A stretch of DNA of 64,000 bases from Paraurantiacibacter namhicola (GTDB lineage: Bacteria > Pseudomonadota > Alphaproteobacteria > Sphingomonadales > Sphingomonadaceae): positions 62,001-126,000 of the forward strand of contig NZ_CP016545.1 in NCBI RefSeq assembly GCF_001687545.1. The letters run 5' to 3'. How positions within the stretch are numbered: position 1 is the first letter of the stretch; the number at the start of each line of letters is the position of its first letter. A model generated the notes under the pieces. The model was not told where the DNA came from and did not search any database. It saw only the letters and a list, made by a program, of their open reading frames with translations. The position numbers were made by a program, and so were the translations under genes. This document shows, one piece after another, positions 33,838 to 42,870 of the stretch.

Positions 33838-35360
33838 ACCTTGCGCTCCAGCCCGAAATCCTCGGGCCAGTGGCGCATCGCGCTCATGACCGGGAAGGGC
33901 GTGAAGCCGCCCAGCGCGCACAGCGATCCGTCGCGCATCACTTCGCACAGATCCTCGACCAGCTGGACCTCGTCCTCCTGGCTGCGCGCGGCGGTCTTTG
34001 TGTTGTGCATCTGCGGTGCCAGCTCGATCCTGTCGCGCACGCGGCCGCCATCGCGGATACGGTCGATCAGCTCGGCCCCGCGCACCGCACCGATGCGGCA
34101 CGGCGTGCACTTGCCGCAGCTTTCCGCTGCGCAGAATTCAAAGGCGAAGCGGGCCATGGCGCCCATGTCCGCCGTCTCGTCGAACACGGTGATGCCGCCG
34201 TGCCCGATCAGGCTTTCGGCAGCGGTAAAGGCCTCGTAGTCGAACGGCAGGTCGAAGCGGTCGGGATGCATGTAGGCGCCCAGCGGCCCGCCGACCTGCA
34301 CGGCCTTTACCGGGCGGCCGGACTCGGTCCCGCCGCCGATGTCATTGACCAGGGTGCCCAGGCTGATGCCGAATGCGGTCTCGTACAGCCCGCCATGCCG
34401 GATATTGCCTGCAAGCTGCACCGGCATGGTCCCCTTGGACCGGTCGATGCCGAGGCTCTCGTAAAGCGAGGCTCCGCCCTCGGCCAGGATGTGCGGCACG
34501 GCGGCAAGCGTCAGGACATTGTTGACCACGGTCGGCTTGCCGAAGGCGCCTTCCAGCGCCGGCAGCGGCGGCTTGGCCCGAACTTCTCCGCGCTTGCCTT
34601 CCAGCGAGTTGAGCAGCGAGGTCTCCTCGCCGCAGACATATGCGCCTGCGCCCACACGCACTTCCAGTTTGAAGGGTGCGACGATCTCGGCGGAAAGCGC
34701 GATCGCGCCTTCCATCTTGGCGATGGCGTCCGGATATTCGCTGCGCAAGTAGATGAACCCATGCCCCGCGCCGACCGCCAGCCCGGCAATCGCCATCCCC
34801 TCGACCAGCGCGAAGGGATCGCCTTCCATCAGCATCCGGTCGGCAAAGGTCCCGCTGTCGCCTTCGTCGGCATTGCAGACGATGTACTTTTCCTCGCCCG
34901 CAGCCCGGGCCACGGTCTGCCACTTGATCCCGGCCGGGAAGCCCGCCCCGCCCCGGCCGCGCAGGCCGGACTGGGTGACCTCTTCCAGGATCTTTTCCGA
35001 GCCGAGCCCCTTGGCGCGCTCGAACCCGGCCCAGCCGCCGGTCGCGGCGTAATCTTCCAGGCTGAGCGGGCGCGTCAGGCCGGCACGCGCAAAGGTCAGG
35101 CGCTGCTGGCCGGCGATAAAGGGATGCTCCGCAATCGTGCCGATATCCAGCGCACTGCTGCCATCCAGGATCGCGTCCACATCGCCCGGCGTGGCGGGGC
35201 CGAAACCGCGCCCGCCGATTTCCACCAGCGGCTCCAGCCAGTGCATGCCCCAGCTGGAGACGCGCTCAACCGTCGCGCCGGCCTTCTCGAATGCAGCTGC
35301 CAGCGCGTCCGCCCCGCATGCCTTGGCCAGGCTGTCGTCAGAGATGCGGACCACGCTCAT
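33834..35360 (-). CDS. fdsB: NAD-dependent formate dehydrogenase beta subunit (NuoF-like)
   Basis: A 508-residue flavin/NAD subunit. After a degenerate thioredoxin-like N-terminal domain comes the NuoF module: GLRGRGGAGFPAGIKW (residues 132-147, NAD-binding glycine loop), CNADEGDSGTFADR (FMN site), and GAGAYVCGEETSLLNSLEG. The C-terminal [4Fe-4S] ligands are in SCGKCTPCRIGA. It takes electrons from FdsA and reduces NAD. Its start overlaps the fdsG stop (ATGA). Confidence 0.94.
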   Translation of the reverse strand: MSVVRISDDSLAKACGADALAAAFEKAGATVERVSSWGMHWLEPLVEIGGRGFGPATPGDVDAILDGSSALDIGTIAEHPFIAGQQRLTFARAGLTRPLSLEDYAATGGWAGFERAKGLGSEKILEEVTQSGLRGRGGAGFPAGIKWQTVARAAGEEKYIVCNADEGDSGTFADRMLMEGDPFALVEGMAIAGLAVGAGHGFIYLRSEYPDAIAKMEGAIALSAEIVAPFKLEVRVGAGAYVCGEETSLLNSLEGKRGEVRAKPPLPALEGAFGKPTVVNNVLTLAAVPHILAEGGASLYESLGIDRSKGTMPVQLAGNIRHGGLYETAFGISLGTLVNDIGGGTESGRPVKAVQVGGPLGAYMHPDRFDLPFDYEAFTAAESLIGHGGITVFDETADMGAMARFAFEFCAAESCGKCTPCRIGAVRGAELIDRIRDGGRVRDRIELAPQMHNTKTAARSQEDEVQLVEDLCEVMRDGSLCALGGFTPFPVMSAMRHWPEDFGLERKV

Positions 35361-35782
35361 GCGCCTTCCACCAGCTGCTGGATGCGCTCGGCATCGAGGC
35401 GCGAATACACCGCGTCGCCGATCCGCGCATTGGGGCCGACGCTGCACAGGCCGAGGCAGTAGACAGTGGAGAGGCGTACCCGCTTGCCCGCCGCCCGCTC
35501 CGCATCGGGCACGATGGCCTCGACGCCGCGCGCCTTGCAGGCTTCGGCGCGGCAGATCTGCACTTCGGGCCGGGCGTCCGGCGCAGGCCGGAAATCATGG
35601 TAGAAGCTGACCACGCCGTGCACTTCGGCGCGGCTCAGGTTCAGCGCCTTGGCCACCAGGCCCTCCGCCTCCTCGTCGATGCAGCCGAACTCGGCCTGCA
35701 AATCATGCAGGATTGGCAATAGCGGACCCTTGCGCGCGGAGTGCGCGGCGCAGATTTCCTGAATGCGAGCGGCAGAGCTCAA
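35357..35782 (-). CDS. fdsG: NAD-dependent formate dehydrogenase gamma subunit (NuoE-like)
   Basis: A 141-residue thioredoxin-fold [2Fe-2S] subunit. It has the NuoE pattern LLPILHDLQAEFGCIDEEA, HGVVSFYHDFR, the first cysteine pair in ICRAEACKARG and the second in STVYCLGLCSVGPNA. It is the first gene of the fds operon. The start appears to be TTG at 35782: an in-frame stop lies 21 bases upstream and no ATG or GTG is available between. An inverted repeat lies 19-45 bases upstream. Confidence 0.9.
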   Translation of the reverse strand: MSSAARIQEICAAHSARKGPLLPILHDLQAEFGCIDEEAEGLVAKALNLSRAEVHGVVSFYHDFRPAPDARPEVQICRAEACKARGVEAIVPDAERAAGKRVRLSTVYCLGLCSVGPNARIGDAVYSRLDAERIQQLVEGA

Positions 35783-35800
35783 TGCAAGTCCAATCGATTA

Positions 35801-35827
35801 TCGCGAAGGGCGGCCAAACGTTCGCGA
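35801..35827 (-). promoter_or_regulatory. inverted repeat in front of the formate dehydrogenase operon
   Basis: TCGCGAA and TTCGCGA are perfect 7-bp arms around a 13-base spacer, just upstream of fdsG. On the reverse strand a GATAAT sequence (35797-35802) could be the -10 element, which would put the arms over the promoter. A regulator site is plausible; the gap between fdsG and the LysR gene (209 bases) holds nothing else I recognise apart from a lone ATTAG half-site near 35965. Confidence 0.5.
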
Positions 35828-35991
35828 CAAGAAGTGACGCAAACCCTTCCCGTTGACAACAAGCCCGCCCTCCCCGCGCATCGCGAGGCCGCTGCCGAAA
35901 TTGCGACAATCTTGTTTTATTTCAGTTACTTGACCGGCAGTTCAAGTGGTGCCGGCAGGGCATGATTAGCCAAAAACAAGAGACTGATTAC

Positions 35992-36966
35992 TCAGCCTGC
36001 TTTTGCGGTCTCCGGCCACCTGACCTTCTGCTCCAGCCAGGGATGCGCCGCGAAAAGCGGTGCGAGCCCGATTTCCTGGATCGAACCGCGGATGGACGTT
36101 GCCAGCTTGCCCGGCAGGTCGCCGAATTCGCCCCGCCTTGCAATGAGGGTGAAATAGCGCCGGAACTGGGCCTGCCGCATCGGCTCCACCCTCAGTCGCT
36201 CGAACAGGGCCGGATGGCTGGCGAGGCACAGCGGCGTGGTGATGCCCCAGCCCAGCCCCTCGCTGATCGCGGTCAGTTGCTGCGCGGTGGAGTCCACTTC
36301 GACCGAATTTTTCAGCTTGCTGCGCATGCGTGACAGCTGGCTTTCGATGCGCAGCCCGATCGCGGATTTCAGCGAATACCGGATGAAGGGCAGGTCCTGA
36401 ATGTCGCCGATCTGGTCCACCGCACCGGCGTGGCCGGCGGGGAAGGCGAGCACGAATTCCTCGTCGAAAATCGGCATCTGGTCGAAGCCGTCCGCACCTT
36501 CCAGATCCGTGCTTGCGGTGACAAGTATGTCGATCTTGCGGTTGAGGAAATCCTCGTGCTGGGCCGGGGAGGTCCCGGAACGGATCAGCCACTGCCCGGC
36601 ATTCCCGCCCAGCTCACGCAGCAGCGGGACGGTGACGAGGTTCGCCATGCTTTCGGCCATGGCGATGGTGACGCTGTTCATCGGCAGATTGCCGAGGCCG
36701 CGCATTTCGGACGCGAGGCGCTTTGCGTCAGCCACCAGCCGCGCGCCGTCATTCAGCAGGAAGCGGCCGCTGGCCGTGAGCGTCAGGGGCCGCGTGGTCC
36801 GGTCGAACAGGCGGGTTTCAAGCGCGCTCTCCAGCTTGGAGACGATTTGCGACACCGCCGACTGGGTCATGCCCAGATGCTCCGCGCTCTGCGTCATCCC
36901 GCCCAGTTCGGCCGTCAGCATGAACACTTCGAGCGAATGAATGTCGAAGCCAATCGGAAGTTTCAA
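35992..36966 (-). CDS. LysR-family regulator of the sarcosine oxidase operon (LysR-1)
   Basis: A 324-residue LysR protein. The N-terminal helix-turn-helix reads LEVFMLTAELGGMTQSAEHLGMTQSAVSQIVSKLE. The substrate-binding domain contains VDSTAQQLTAISEGLGWGITTPLCLASHP. The start is TTG with GGAGG seven bases ahead. It lies 41 bases after soxG on the same strand and is probably in the same transcript. It is clearly a paralogue of the LysR protein at 57923-58894: both share the GGMT...GMTQSxVSQ helix-turn-helix and the rare GWGITTPLCLA block. The two may read the same operator, ATTAG-N5-CTAAT. The ligand is unknown. Confidence 0.87.
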   Translation of the reverse strand: MKLPIGFDIHSLEVFMLTAELGGMTQSAEHLGMTQSAVSQIVSKLESALETRLFDRTTRPLTLTASGRFLLNDGARLVADAKRLASEMRGLGNLPMNSVTIAMAESMANLVTVPLLRELGGNAGQWLIRSGTSPAQHEDFLNRKIDILVTASTDLEGADGFDQMPIFDEEFVLAFPAGHAGAVDQIGDIQDLPFIRYSLKSAIGLRIESQLSRMRSKLKNSVEVDSTAQQLTAISEGLGWGITTPLCLASHPALFERLRVEPMRQAQFRRYFTLIARRGEFGDLPGKLATSIRGSIQEIGLAPLFAAHPWLEQKVRWPETAKAG

Positions 36967-37007
36967 ACCCGGTCCTCCCTCGCGATTGGCCGACTTTACC
37001 GCTGCGC

Positions 37008-37517
37008 TCAGGAAAACTCCATCGCTGCGTCACGCAGCCAATGCTCGAAGGAGTCAGCGAAGCTGGTGTAAACGAGAAGGTCGAAGCTGGATGCCCCACG
37101 CCGCAGCCCGACCACGCCGATATCGTGGATGGAGGACTGGAACAGCGAACCGGCAGGAAACGCCGCTTCGTCGAGGTCGATCGCCACGCCTTTCATCAGC
37201 AGCCGCGCGGCCTGCGGTCCGCTGACCCGGAAGGCCTTGCGGCTGTGGTCCAGCTGGACCAGCGACACCAGTGCCGGGTCGCAGTTCCCTGCGGCTGCCG
37301 GGTAAAGCTGGCCGGTTTCAGCGAGCAGCAGGTAACGGCCCGGGATCAGGCATGCGGCGACGATCCCGTCCTTCTCCGTGAAGCGATTGGGCTTGTCCGG
37401 CAGCGCGCAATTCAGCGCGGACTCCAGCTGCGCCGCCCCGGCAGGCGCCGTGCCGCGCCAGAGGCTGGCCATGAACAGGCTTTTGAAAGCGATCGGTTCG
37501 ATTGCGATATCAGCCAT
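37008..37517 (-). CDS. soxG: sarcosine oxidase gamma subunit
   Basis: A 169-residue gamma subunit of heterotetrameric sarcosine oxidase. It is recognisable from YLLLAETGQLYPAAAG, VQLDHSRKAFRVSGPQAARLLMKGVAIDLDEAAFPAGS and the C-terminal FDLLVYTSFADSFEHWLRDAA, which follow the YgfZ/GcvT-like fold of this subunit. ATG 37517 overlaps the soxA stop by eight bases. The subunit is structural and assists assembly; it has no cofactor of its own. Confidence 0.88.
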   Translation of the reverse strand: MADIAIEPIAFKSLFMASLWRGTAPAGAAQLESALNCALPDKPNRFTEKDGIVAACLIPGRYLLLAETGQLYPAAAGNCDPALVSLVQLDHSRKAFRVSGPQAARLLMKGVAIDLDEAAFPAGSLFQSSIHDIGVVGLRRGASSFDLLVYTSFADSFEHWLRDAAMEFS

Positions 37518-40467
37518 GCATCCGCTCCCCCTGGGGGTCGAAGAACACGGGATCGACCAACCGAACCGGGTCGGACTGATCGGCGAGCGGGAAGCGGGCC
37601 AGCATCTCCTCGCCGATGCGCGCCCGCCCACCGGACACGAGGGCGAGCGCGATGAATTCATCAAGCGCCGGGCTGAAAGTGGTCGAACTGACGTGGCCGA
37701 GGGCATTCCCGGGCGCCGCCGGATCGACGATCTGCGCCCCGGCCCGCAGCGCTTTCCTGCCCGTCGAAACCAGCCCGACAAGCTGCAAGCGGTCTTCGGC
37801 TGTCAGCCCTTCCCGATCGAGCAGGACGGAGCCGACATAGGCCTTGGTGCGCGATGCCATTTTGCCCAGGCCAATGTCGTCCAGCGTCGTGCGCCCGTCG
37901 AGCTCGGGGCCACTGATGTGACCCTTCTCTATGCGCAGCGTGCCGAGAGCCTCCGTGCCATAGGGGGTGATGGAGAATTCCTCACCCGCGGCCATGATCG
38001 CTTCCCAGACACGCGTGCCGTCACCGCTGCCGCAATAGACCTCGTATGCCAGCTCGCCGGAGAAGGAGAGCCGCGCGACCATCACATCGCAATCACCGAT
38101 CCTGCCCTTGCCCACCGCCATGGATGGGAAAGCCTCGTTGTCGATGTCGAGCCCTTCGAGGATCTTCTGCAAGGTGCGCCGGGCATTGGGCCCGGCCACG
38201 GCCATCGCCGCCCACTGGTCGCTGACCGAGGTAACCTGCACCTGCAATTCCGGCCATTCGACCGCCAGCAGGCGCTCCATTTCGGCAAGGACACCGGCCG
38301 CACGTGCAGTGGTGGTGGTGGTGAGGAACCGGTCCTCTGCCAGCCGCCAGGTGGTGCCGTCATCGTACAGGATCCCATCCTCGCGCAGCATCGCGCCATA
38401 ACGGGCCTTGCCGACCGGCACTTTCAGGAAGGGATTTGCATAGAGCCGGTTGAGGAATTCAGCCGCATCCGGCCCCTGCACATCGATCTTGCCCAGTGTG
38501 GTCACGTCCACGATGCCGACGCTGGCACGCACCGCGCGTGCCTCGCGCACATAGGCATCGAACAGGCTCTCGCCTGCATGCGTGCGATAGACGCGCGGGC
38601 GCACCCATGTGCCCGCATCGATCATCTCCGCACCATGGGCGACGTGCCAGTCATGCATGGGCGTGCGGCGGACGGGCTTGAAATCCTGCCCCACTTCCCG
38701 GCCTGCCAGCGCGCCCAGCGCCACCGGCGTATAGGGCGGGCGAAAGCGCGTAGTCCCGACCTGGTCGGGCGAAAGACCCTGCAGCCCCGCCATCAGCGCA
38801 ATCGCGTTCACATTCGATGTCTTGCCTTGGTCGGCAGCCATGCCCAGCGTGGTGTAGCGCTTGACGTGCTCGATGGAGCGGAAGCCCTCGCGGTGGGCCA
38901 GCTCGATATCCTTGACCGTCACATCGTGCTGCAAATCGACGAAGCTCTTGCCGGGCGCCGCGATGCAGGCAGGCGCACCGGGATTGGCCTGCGCCGCGCT
39001 GCCTGTGACGTTCGGGGCGGGAAATGCGCCAGCCCCGCCAACAGCGCATCCCGCCGCGTGGCCCGAGGCGACGGCCGCCGCCAGGTCCATGGCGCCGCTC
39101 GCCGCGCCCGCCGCAGTCCAGTCCTGCAGCGGCTGGCCGGGGAGGAAACCGTCGATCGCGGGATCGTAGACCGGCGGCGTGCCGGCCTGGCTGCACAGAT
39201 TGACCATGGGGGTGAACCCGCCCGAGACCAGCAGCGCATCGCAATCGAGCCGGATGGACCGGTCGGTCTCGACCTCGCCCGCTACGAATGGCGCAATCTC
39301 CACCGACTTGAGCGACTGGAAGCCCTTGGCCCTGAAGACCGCGCGCCCGGCGAGGCAGCGCAGGCCCAGCGCCTCTACGCGGGCGACGAGCTCGGCCGGA
39401 GGATCGCTTCGCATGTCGACCAGCGCAGTGACACTCACGCCAAGCGACGCGAGGGACGCGGCAGCGGCGTAGATGCTGTCGTTATTGCCGGTGATGACCA
39501 CCTTGCGGCCCACCGCGACACCGTGACGATAGGCGTAGCGCAGCCCTGCCTGGGCCAGCATCACCCCGGGCTTGTCATTGCCGGCGAAGACCAGCGGGCG
39601 CTCAATGCTGCCTGCCGCGATCACCACCTTGCCGGCGTAGATCTTCAGGTGACGGAGGCGCGGCTGCCCTGCGCCGGGCGATGCGACATGATCGGCAACG
39701 CGCTCGACCGCGCCCAGTACATTGTCGTCGAAATAGCCGTAGACCGTGGTGCGCGGCATCACCGTGACGTTGTTCAGCCCGTCCAGCGCCTGCGCCGCCC
39801 ATTCCGCTGGTTCGTGGCCGTCGATCGTCCCGGCATCTTCCGGCATCGCGCCGCCGATCGCCGTATTCTCGTCCACCAGCAGAACCTTGCGGCCGAAGGA
39901 TGCCGCAGCACGGGCCGCCGCGACACCGGCCGCGCCGCCGCCGATGACGAGCACGTCAGCAAACAAATTCGCCCGCTCGTAGCGATCCGGATCGGCCTCC
40001 GACCCGGCCGCGCCCATGCCCGCCGCGCGCCGGATGAAGCGTTCGCAGAAATGCCAGAAGCGCTGGCCGGTGCCCATGAAAGTCTTGTAGTAAAATCCCG
40101 CGACAAACAGCGGCGCCGCCAGCTGGTTGACCGCCATCAGGTCGAAGCGCGGAGACGGCCAGGCGTTCTGGCTGCGCGCTTCCAGCCCGTCATAAAGCTC
40201 GGTTGCGGGCGCTTTGGCGTTTGGCTCAGTCCGTCCGCCGCTGCGCAGGGTCACCAGCGCATTGGGCTCCTCGTGCCCGGCGCTGAACACGCCGCGCGGA
40301 CGGTGGTATTTGAAGGATCTGGCCACGACCATGCGGCCATTCGCCAGCAGGGCCGAGGCGAGCGTATCCCCGGCAAAGCCTTCCAGCACCTTGCCGTCGT
40401 AAGTGAACTGCAGGGGCGCGCCGCGATCGATCGACGTGCCGCCGGAAGGCAGACGATATGCAGCCAT
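37510..40467 (-). CDS. soxA: sarcosine oxidase alpha subunit
   Basis: The 985-residue alpha subunit. The N-terminal ferredoxin-like part contains FTYDGKVLEGFAGDTLASALLANG. A dinucleotide-binding domain has VLVIGGGAAGVAAARAAASFG, and a second Rossmann unit reads KVVITGNNDSIYAAAA. The C-terminal 380 residues form a GcvT-like tetrahydrofolate-binding domain (HDWHVAHGAEMIDAG onwards, then GEEFSITPYGTEALGTLRIEKG). In the known enzyme, sarcosine is oxidised at the beta subunit and the methylene group is trapped on tetrahydrofolate here. It overlaps soxD by one base. The true substrate may be another N-methyl amino acid. Confidence 0.93.
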   Translation of the reverse strand: MAAYRLPSGGTSIDRGAPLQFTYDGKVLEGFAGDTLASALLANGRMVVARSFKYHRPRGVFSAGHEEPNALVTLRSGGRTEPNAKAPATELYDGLEARSQNAWPSPRFDLMAVNQLAAPLFVAGFYYKTFMGTGQRFWHFCERFIRRAAGMGAAGSEADPDRYERANLFADVLVIGGGAAGVAAARAAASFGRKVLLVDENTAIGGAMPEDAGTIDGHEPAEWAAQALDGLNNVTVMPRTTVYGYFDDNVLGAVERVADHVASPGAGQPRLRHLKIYAGKVVIAAGSIERPLVFAGNDKPGVMLAQAGLRYAYRHGVAVGRKVVITGNNDSIYAAAASLASLGVSVTALVDMRSDPPAELVARVEALGLRCLAGRAVFRAKGFQSLKSVEIAPFVAGEVETDRSIRLDCDALLVSGGFTPMVNLCSQAGTPPVYDPAIDGFLPGQPLQDWTAAGAASGAMDLAAAVASGHAAGCAVGGAGAFPAPNVTGSAAQANPGAPACIAAPGKSFVDLQHDVTVKDIELAHREGFRSIEHVKRYTTLGMAADQGKTSNVNAIALMAGLQGLSPDQVGTTRFRPPYTPVALGALAGREVGQDFKPVRRTPMHDWHVAHGAEMIDAGTWVRPRVYRTHAGESLFDAYVREARAVRASVGIVDVTTLGKIDVQGPDAAEFLNRLYANPFLKVPVGKARYGAMLREDGILYDDGTTWRLAEDRFLTTTTTARAAGVLAEMERLLAVEWPELQVQVTSVSDQWAAMAVAGPNARRTLQKILEGLDIDNEAFPSMAVGKGRIGDCDVMVARLSFSGELAYEVYCGSGDGTRVWEAIMAAGEEFSITPYGTEALGTLRIEKGHISGPELDGRTTLDDIGLGKMASRTKAYVGSVLLDREGLTAEDRLQLVGLVSTGRKALRAGAQIVDPAAPGNALGHVSSTTFSPALDEFIALALVSGGRARIGEEMLARFPLADQSDPVRLVDPVFFDPQGERMHG

Positions 40468-40727
40468 CAGCCCAGCCCCCCTTCAAGCGCGACCGAGAGA
40501 ACCTTGTGCGAAAGCGTGTCCCGCTCCACCCGCAGAATGGCACGGCAGCCCGCGCTGTGCTGCCAGTGTTCCAAATGCGTGCCGCGCGGGTTGGTCCGCT
40601 GGAAGACATACTCGTTCCATGCCGCCACATCGGTATCGCCATGCTCCGGCCGCCTGACGCCGGCATCGCCCAGATAGCCGAATTCGCCGTGGTCGCGCAG
40701 GCCGCAGTGGGGGCAGTGGATGCGCAT
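40467..40727 (-). CDS. soxD: sarcosine oxidase delta subunit
   Basis: An 86-residue small subunit that carries the structural zinc of the heterotetramer. It starts MRIHCPHCGLRDHGEFGYLG with the CxxC ligands, followed by WNEYVFQRTNPRGTHLEHWQHSAGCR and RDTLSHKVLSV, all typical of SoxD. It is coupled by single-base overlaps (TGATG) to soxB upstream and soxA downstream. Confidence 0.92.
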   Translation of the reverse strand: MRIHCPHCGLRDHGEFGYLGDAGVRRPEHGDTDVAAWNEYVFQRTNPRGTHLEHWQHSAGCRAILRVERDTLSHKVLSVALEGGLG

Positions 40728-41986
40728 CAGTGCAGCCTCGGATGCGGGCCCATGCCCTTTTCATCGAGCGACCGCCCCGCTTCGAAGCGATCCAGCGCGA
40801 AGGCCTCGTTCAGCTCGTGCGGACGGTCCTGCGCGATGGTGTGGGCAAAGCACCAGCCGGCCGCGGGCGTCGCCTTGAACCCGCCGTAACACCAGCCGGC
40901 GTTGAGATACATTCCGGGCAACGGGCCGACATCGATGATCGGGCTGCCGTCCATCGACATGTCCATGATGCCGCCCCAATTGCGCAGCAGCCGCAGGCGC
41001 GAAAGGTTGGGCAGCAGAGTCACGGCAGCAGCTGCCACATGTTCGAACACGGGCAGGTTCCCGCGACTAGCGTAGCTGTTGTAACCATCGATATCGCCGC
41101 CGAAGACCAGGCCGCCCTTGTCCGACTGGGATATATAGAAATGGCCTGCGCCGAAGGTGACGACGGTGTCGATCACCGGCTTCAACGGCTCGGACACGAA
41201 GGCCTGCAGGACATGCGATTCGATCGGCAGGCGCTCGATCCCTGCCCGCCGCATGACTTCCGACGTGCTGCCCGCGACCGAGACCCCGACCTTGGGCGCG
41301 CGGATCTCGCCCCGGTTCGTCTCGACGCCGACCACCCGGTCTCCGTCGCGGATGAAGCCGGTCACTTCGCAGTTCTGGATAATGTCGACGCCCAGCGCGT
41401 CGGCAGCGCGGGCATAACCCCAGGCAACCGCATCGTGCCGGGCGGTCCCGCCGCGCGGCTGGCACAGCGCGCCCAGGATCGGGAACCGCGTATCTGCGCC
41501 AATATCGATGGACGGAATGCGGCGCTTGATCTCCTGCGGGGTCAGCAGCTCCGCATCGATCCCTTCCATCCGCATGGCATTGCCGCGCCGCGCAAAGGCA
41601 TCGATCTGCGCCGGGCTGTGCGCCAGATTGATGACCCCGCGCTGCGAGAACATCACATTGTAATTGAGGTCCAGCGACAGCCCTTCCCACAGCTTCATCG
41701 CATGCTCGTAGAACCGGCTGTTTTCCGGCAGCAGGTAATTGGAACGGATGATGGTGGTGTTGCGGCCGATATTGCCGCCGCCCAGCCAGCCCTTCTCCAG
41801 CACCGCGACATTGTGGATGCCGTGAAGCTTCGCGAGGTAATAGGCAGCCGCGAGGCCGTGTCCCCCGCCGCCCACGATGATCACGTCATAGACAGGCTTG
41901 GGTTCGGGCGCGCGCCATGCCCGCTCCCACTGGCGGTGGCCGGTGGCTGCGTTCTTGAGCAGGGAGAGGATGGAATAGCGCTGCAT
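40727..41986 (-). CDS. soxB: sarcosine oxidase beta subunit
   Basis: The 419-residue flavoprotein subunit that oxidises the N-methyl group. The FAD-binding GxGxxG is in DVIIVGGGGHGLAAAYYLA, with LEKGWLGGGNIGRNTTIIRSN downstream. H184 in GTARHDAVAWGYARA is at the position of the histidine that covalently binds FMN in known SoxB proteins. GGVINLAHS-type and GFKATPAAGWCFAH segments complete the family pattern. It is the first gene of the soxBDAG operon, with an ATTAG-N5-CTAAT operator 65-79 bases before the ATG. Substrate could be sarcosine or a related N-methyl amino acid. Confidence 0.93.
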   Translation of the reverse strand: MQRYSILSLLKNAATGHRQWERAWRAPEPKPVYDVIIVGGGGHGLAAAYYLAKLHGIHNVAVLEKGWLGGGNIGRNTTIIRSNYLLPENSRFYEHAMKLWEGLSLDLNYNVMFSQRGVINLAHSPAQIDAFARRGNAMRMEGIDAELLTPQEIKRRIPSIDIGADTRFPILGALCQPRGGTARHDAVAWGYARAADALGVDIIQNCEVTGFIRDGDRVVGVETNRGEIRAPKVGVSVAGSTSEVMRRAGIERLPIESHVLQAFVSEPLKPVIDTVVTFGAGHFYISQSDKGGLVFGGDIDGYNSYASRGNLPVFEHVAAAAVTLLPNLSRLRLLRNWGGIMDMSMDGSPIIDVGPLPGMYLNAGWCYGGFKATPAAGWCFAHTIAQDRPHELNEAFALDRFEAGRSLDEKGMGPHPRLH

Positions 41987-42050
41987 CGCCCTGCGAAATT
42001 ACGCGCTGCGCCGGCGATAAGATAGCCGATGAGGCCATCTAACCCGTCCC

Positions 42051-42065
42051 ATTAGCGCCCCTAAT
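42051..42065 (-). promoter_or_regulatory. LysR-type operator before soxBDAG
   Basis: ATTAG-CGCCC-CTAAT is a perfect 5-bp-arm inverted repeat of the LysR T-N11-A form. It lies in the 98-base gap before soxB. The same repeat with a different spacer is found before fhs (57822-57838). A second element, GATAAGATAGCC (42016-42027), lies closer to the start and may be a further contact site. Regulator assignment to the LysR paralogues is inferred. Confidence 0.6.
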
Positions 42066-42084
42066 CCAGACGCCGGAAAGCGCG

Positions 42085-42870
42085 CTATTCGCCCGCCCCG
42101 CGCCGCGATTCCTCGGTGGCTTCCACCAGCACGCGGTCGGCGATGGCATGGAGGGCCGCAAGGTCGCGAACCTTGACCCCGTTATTCAGGCTGCCGCGAT
42201 ATGTGCCCGCCAATTGGTCGGCGGTGACTGCCGGCTCCGGCCAGTCCGGATGCAGGTCCCTCATCGCGCTGCGCAGGCCCTCTTCGCTGCCCGCGCAGAC
42301 AAGGTGGAGCGACGCCTGCTCCGCGCAGTCCACCGCCCCTTCCCAGCCCGACAGGTCCGGAAGCGGCGAGGATGCACTCACACGGGCGAAGCGGTCCGCC
42401 CCATTGCCCCGCCCTGAAATGCGCACCGCCGCGAAGCGTCCTGCCAGCGCCATGCGGTGCAGCTGGGGCAGTATGGCCCGCGCGTCCCGCAAATCGGCGA
42501 TTTCGGCCTGGCGGATCTCACCGCCGGCGCAGCGCGCAATCAGCACATCGGCAAGCAAGTCGCCAAAGCCGATCAGGCTCGCCCCACCTGCATCGAACCT
42601 GATGGTTGGCCCCTTGGTCAGGAATGCGCCCAGCAGGTGGCGGTCGGCATGCCTCTCCTCGCCGTCCAGCCGCGCCAGGCAATCGTGCAGCAGGTCCAGC
42701 CCGCCAAGGCCATGGCATTCCAGCCACAGGATCTGCTCGGCCATGGCCTCGTAATCGCAAGTCTTGCCGTAAAGCGCCTCGAATACGCGGCGCAGAAGGG
42801 CGAGAAGCTCGTTGCGCGACAGGATCAGGGGCCCGCTGCCATCGGCGCTGCTCCCACCGGCGCTGGCCAT
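42085..42870 (-). CDS. DUF3726-like protein
   Basis: A 261-residue soluble protein. The N-terminal LSRNELLALLRRVFEALYG, then AMAEQILWLECHGLGGLDLL, resembles the DUF3726 pattern (SLNEI...AKKAARG...W...GLPGL), though only moderately well. The C-terminal part has WEGAVDCAEQASLHLVCAGSE and YRGSLNNGVKVRDLAALHAIADRVLVEATEESR. The family has no established function. The start overlaps the stop of the 575-residue gene by one base, so the two proteins are translationally coupled and may form a complex. It ends the operon begun at 47058. Confidence 0.55.
   Translation of the reverse strand: MASAGGSSADGSGPLILSRNELLALLRRVFEALYGKTCDYEAMAEQILWLECHGLGGLDLLHDCLARLDGEERHADRHLLGAFLTKGPTIRFDAGGASLIGFGDLLADVLIARCAGGEIRQAEIADLRDARAILPQLHRMALAGRFAAVRISGRGNGADRFARVSASSPLPDLSGWEGAVDCAEQASLHLVCAGSEEGLRSAMRDLHPDWPEPAVTADQLAGTYRGSLNNGVKVRDLAALHAIADRVLVEATEESRRGAGE

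Noticed and set aside
37378-40677. A 1099-residue forward open frame opposite soxA
   Set aside because: Antisense shadow of soxA, which has full family motifs; the forward translation resembles no protein family.
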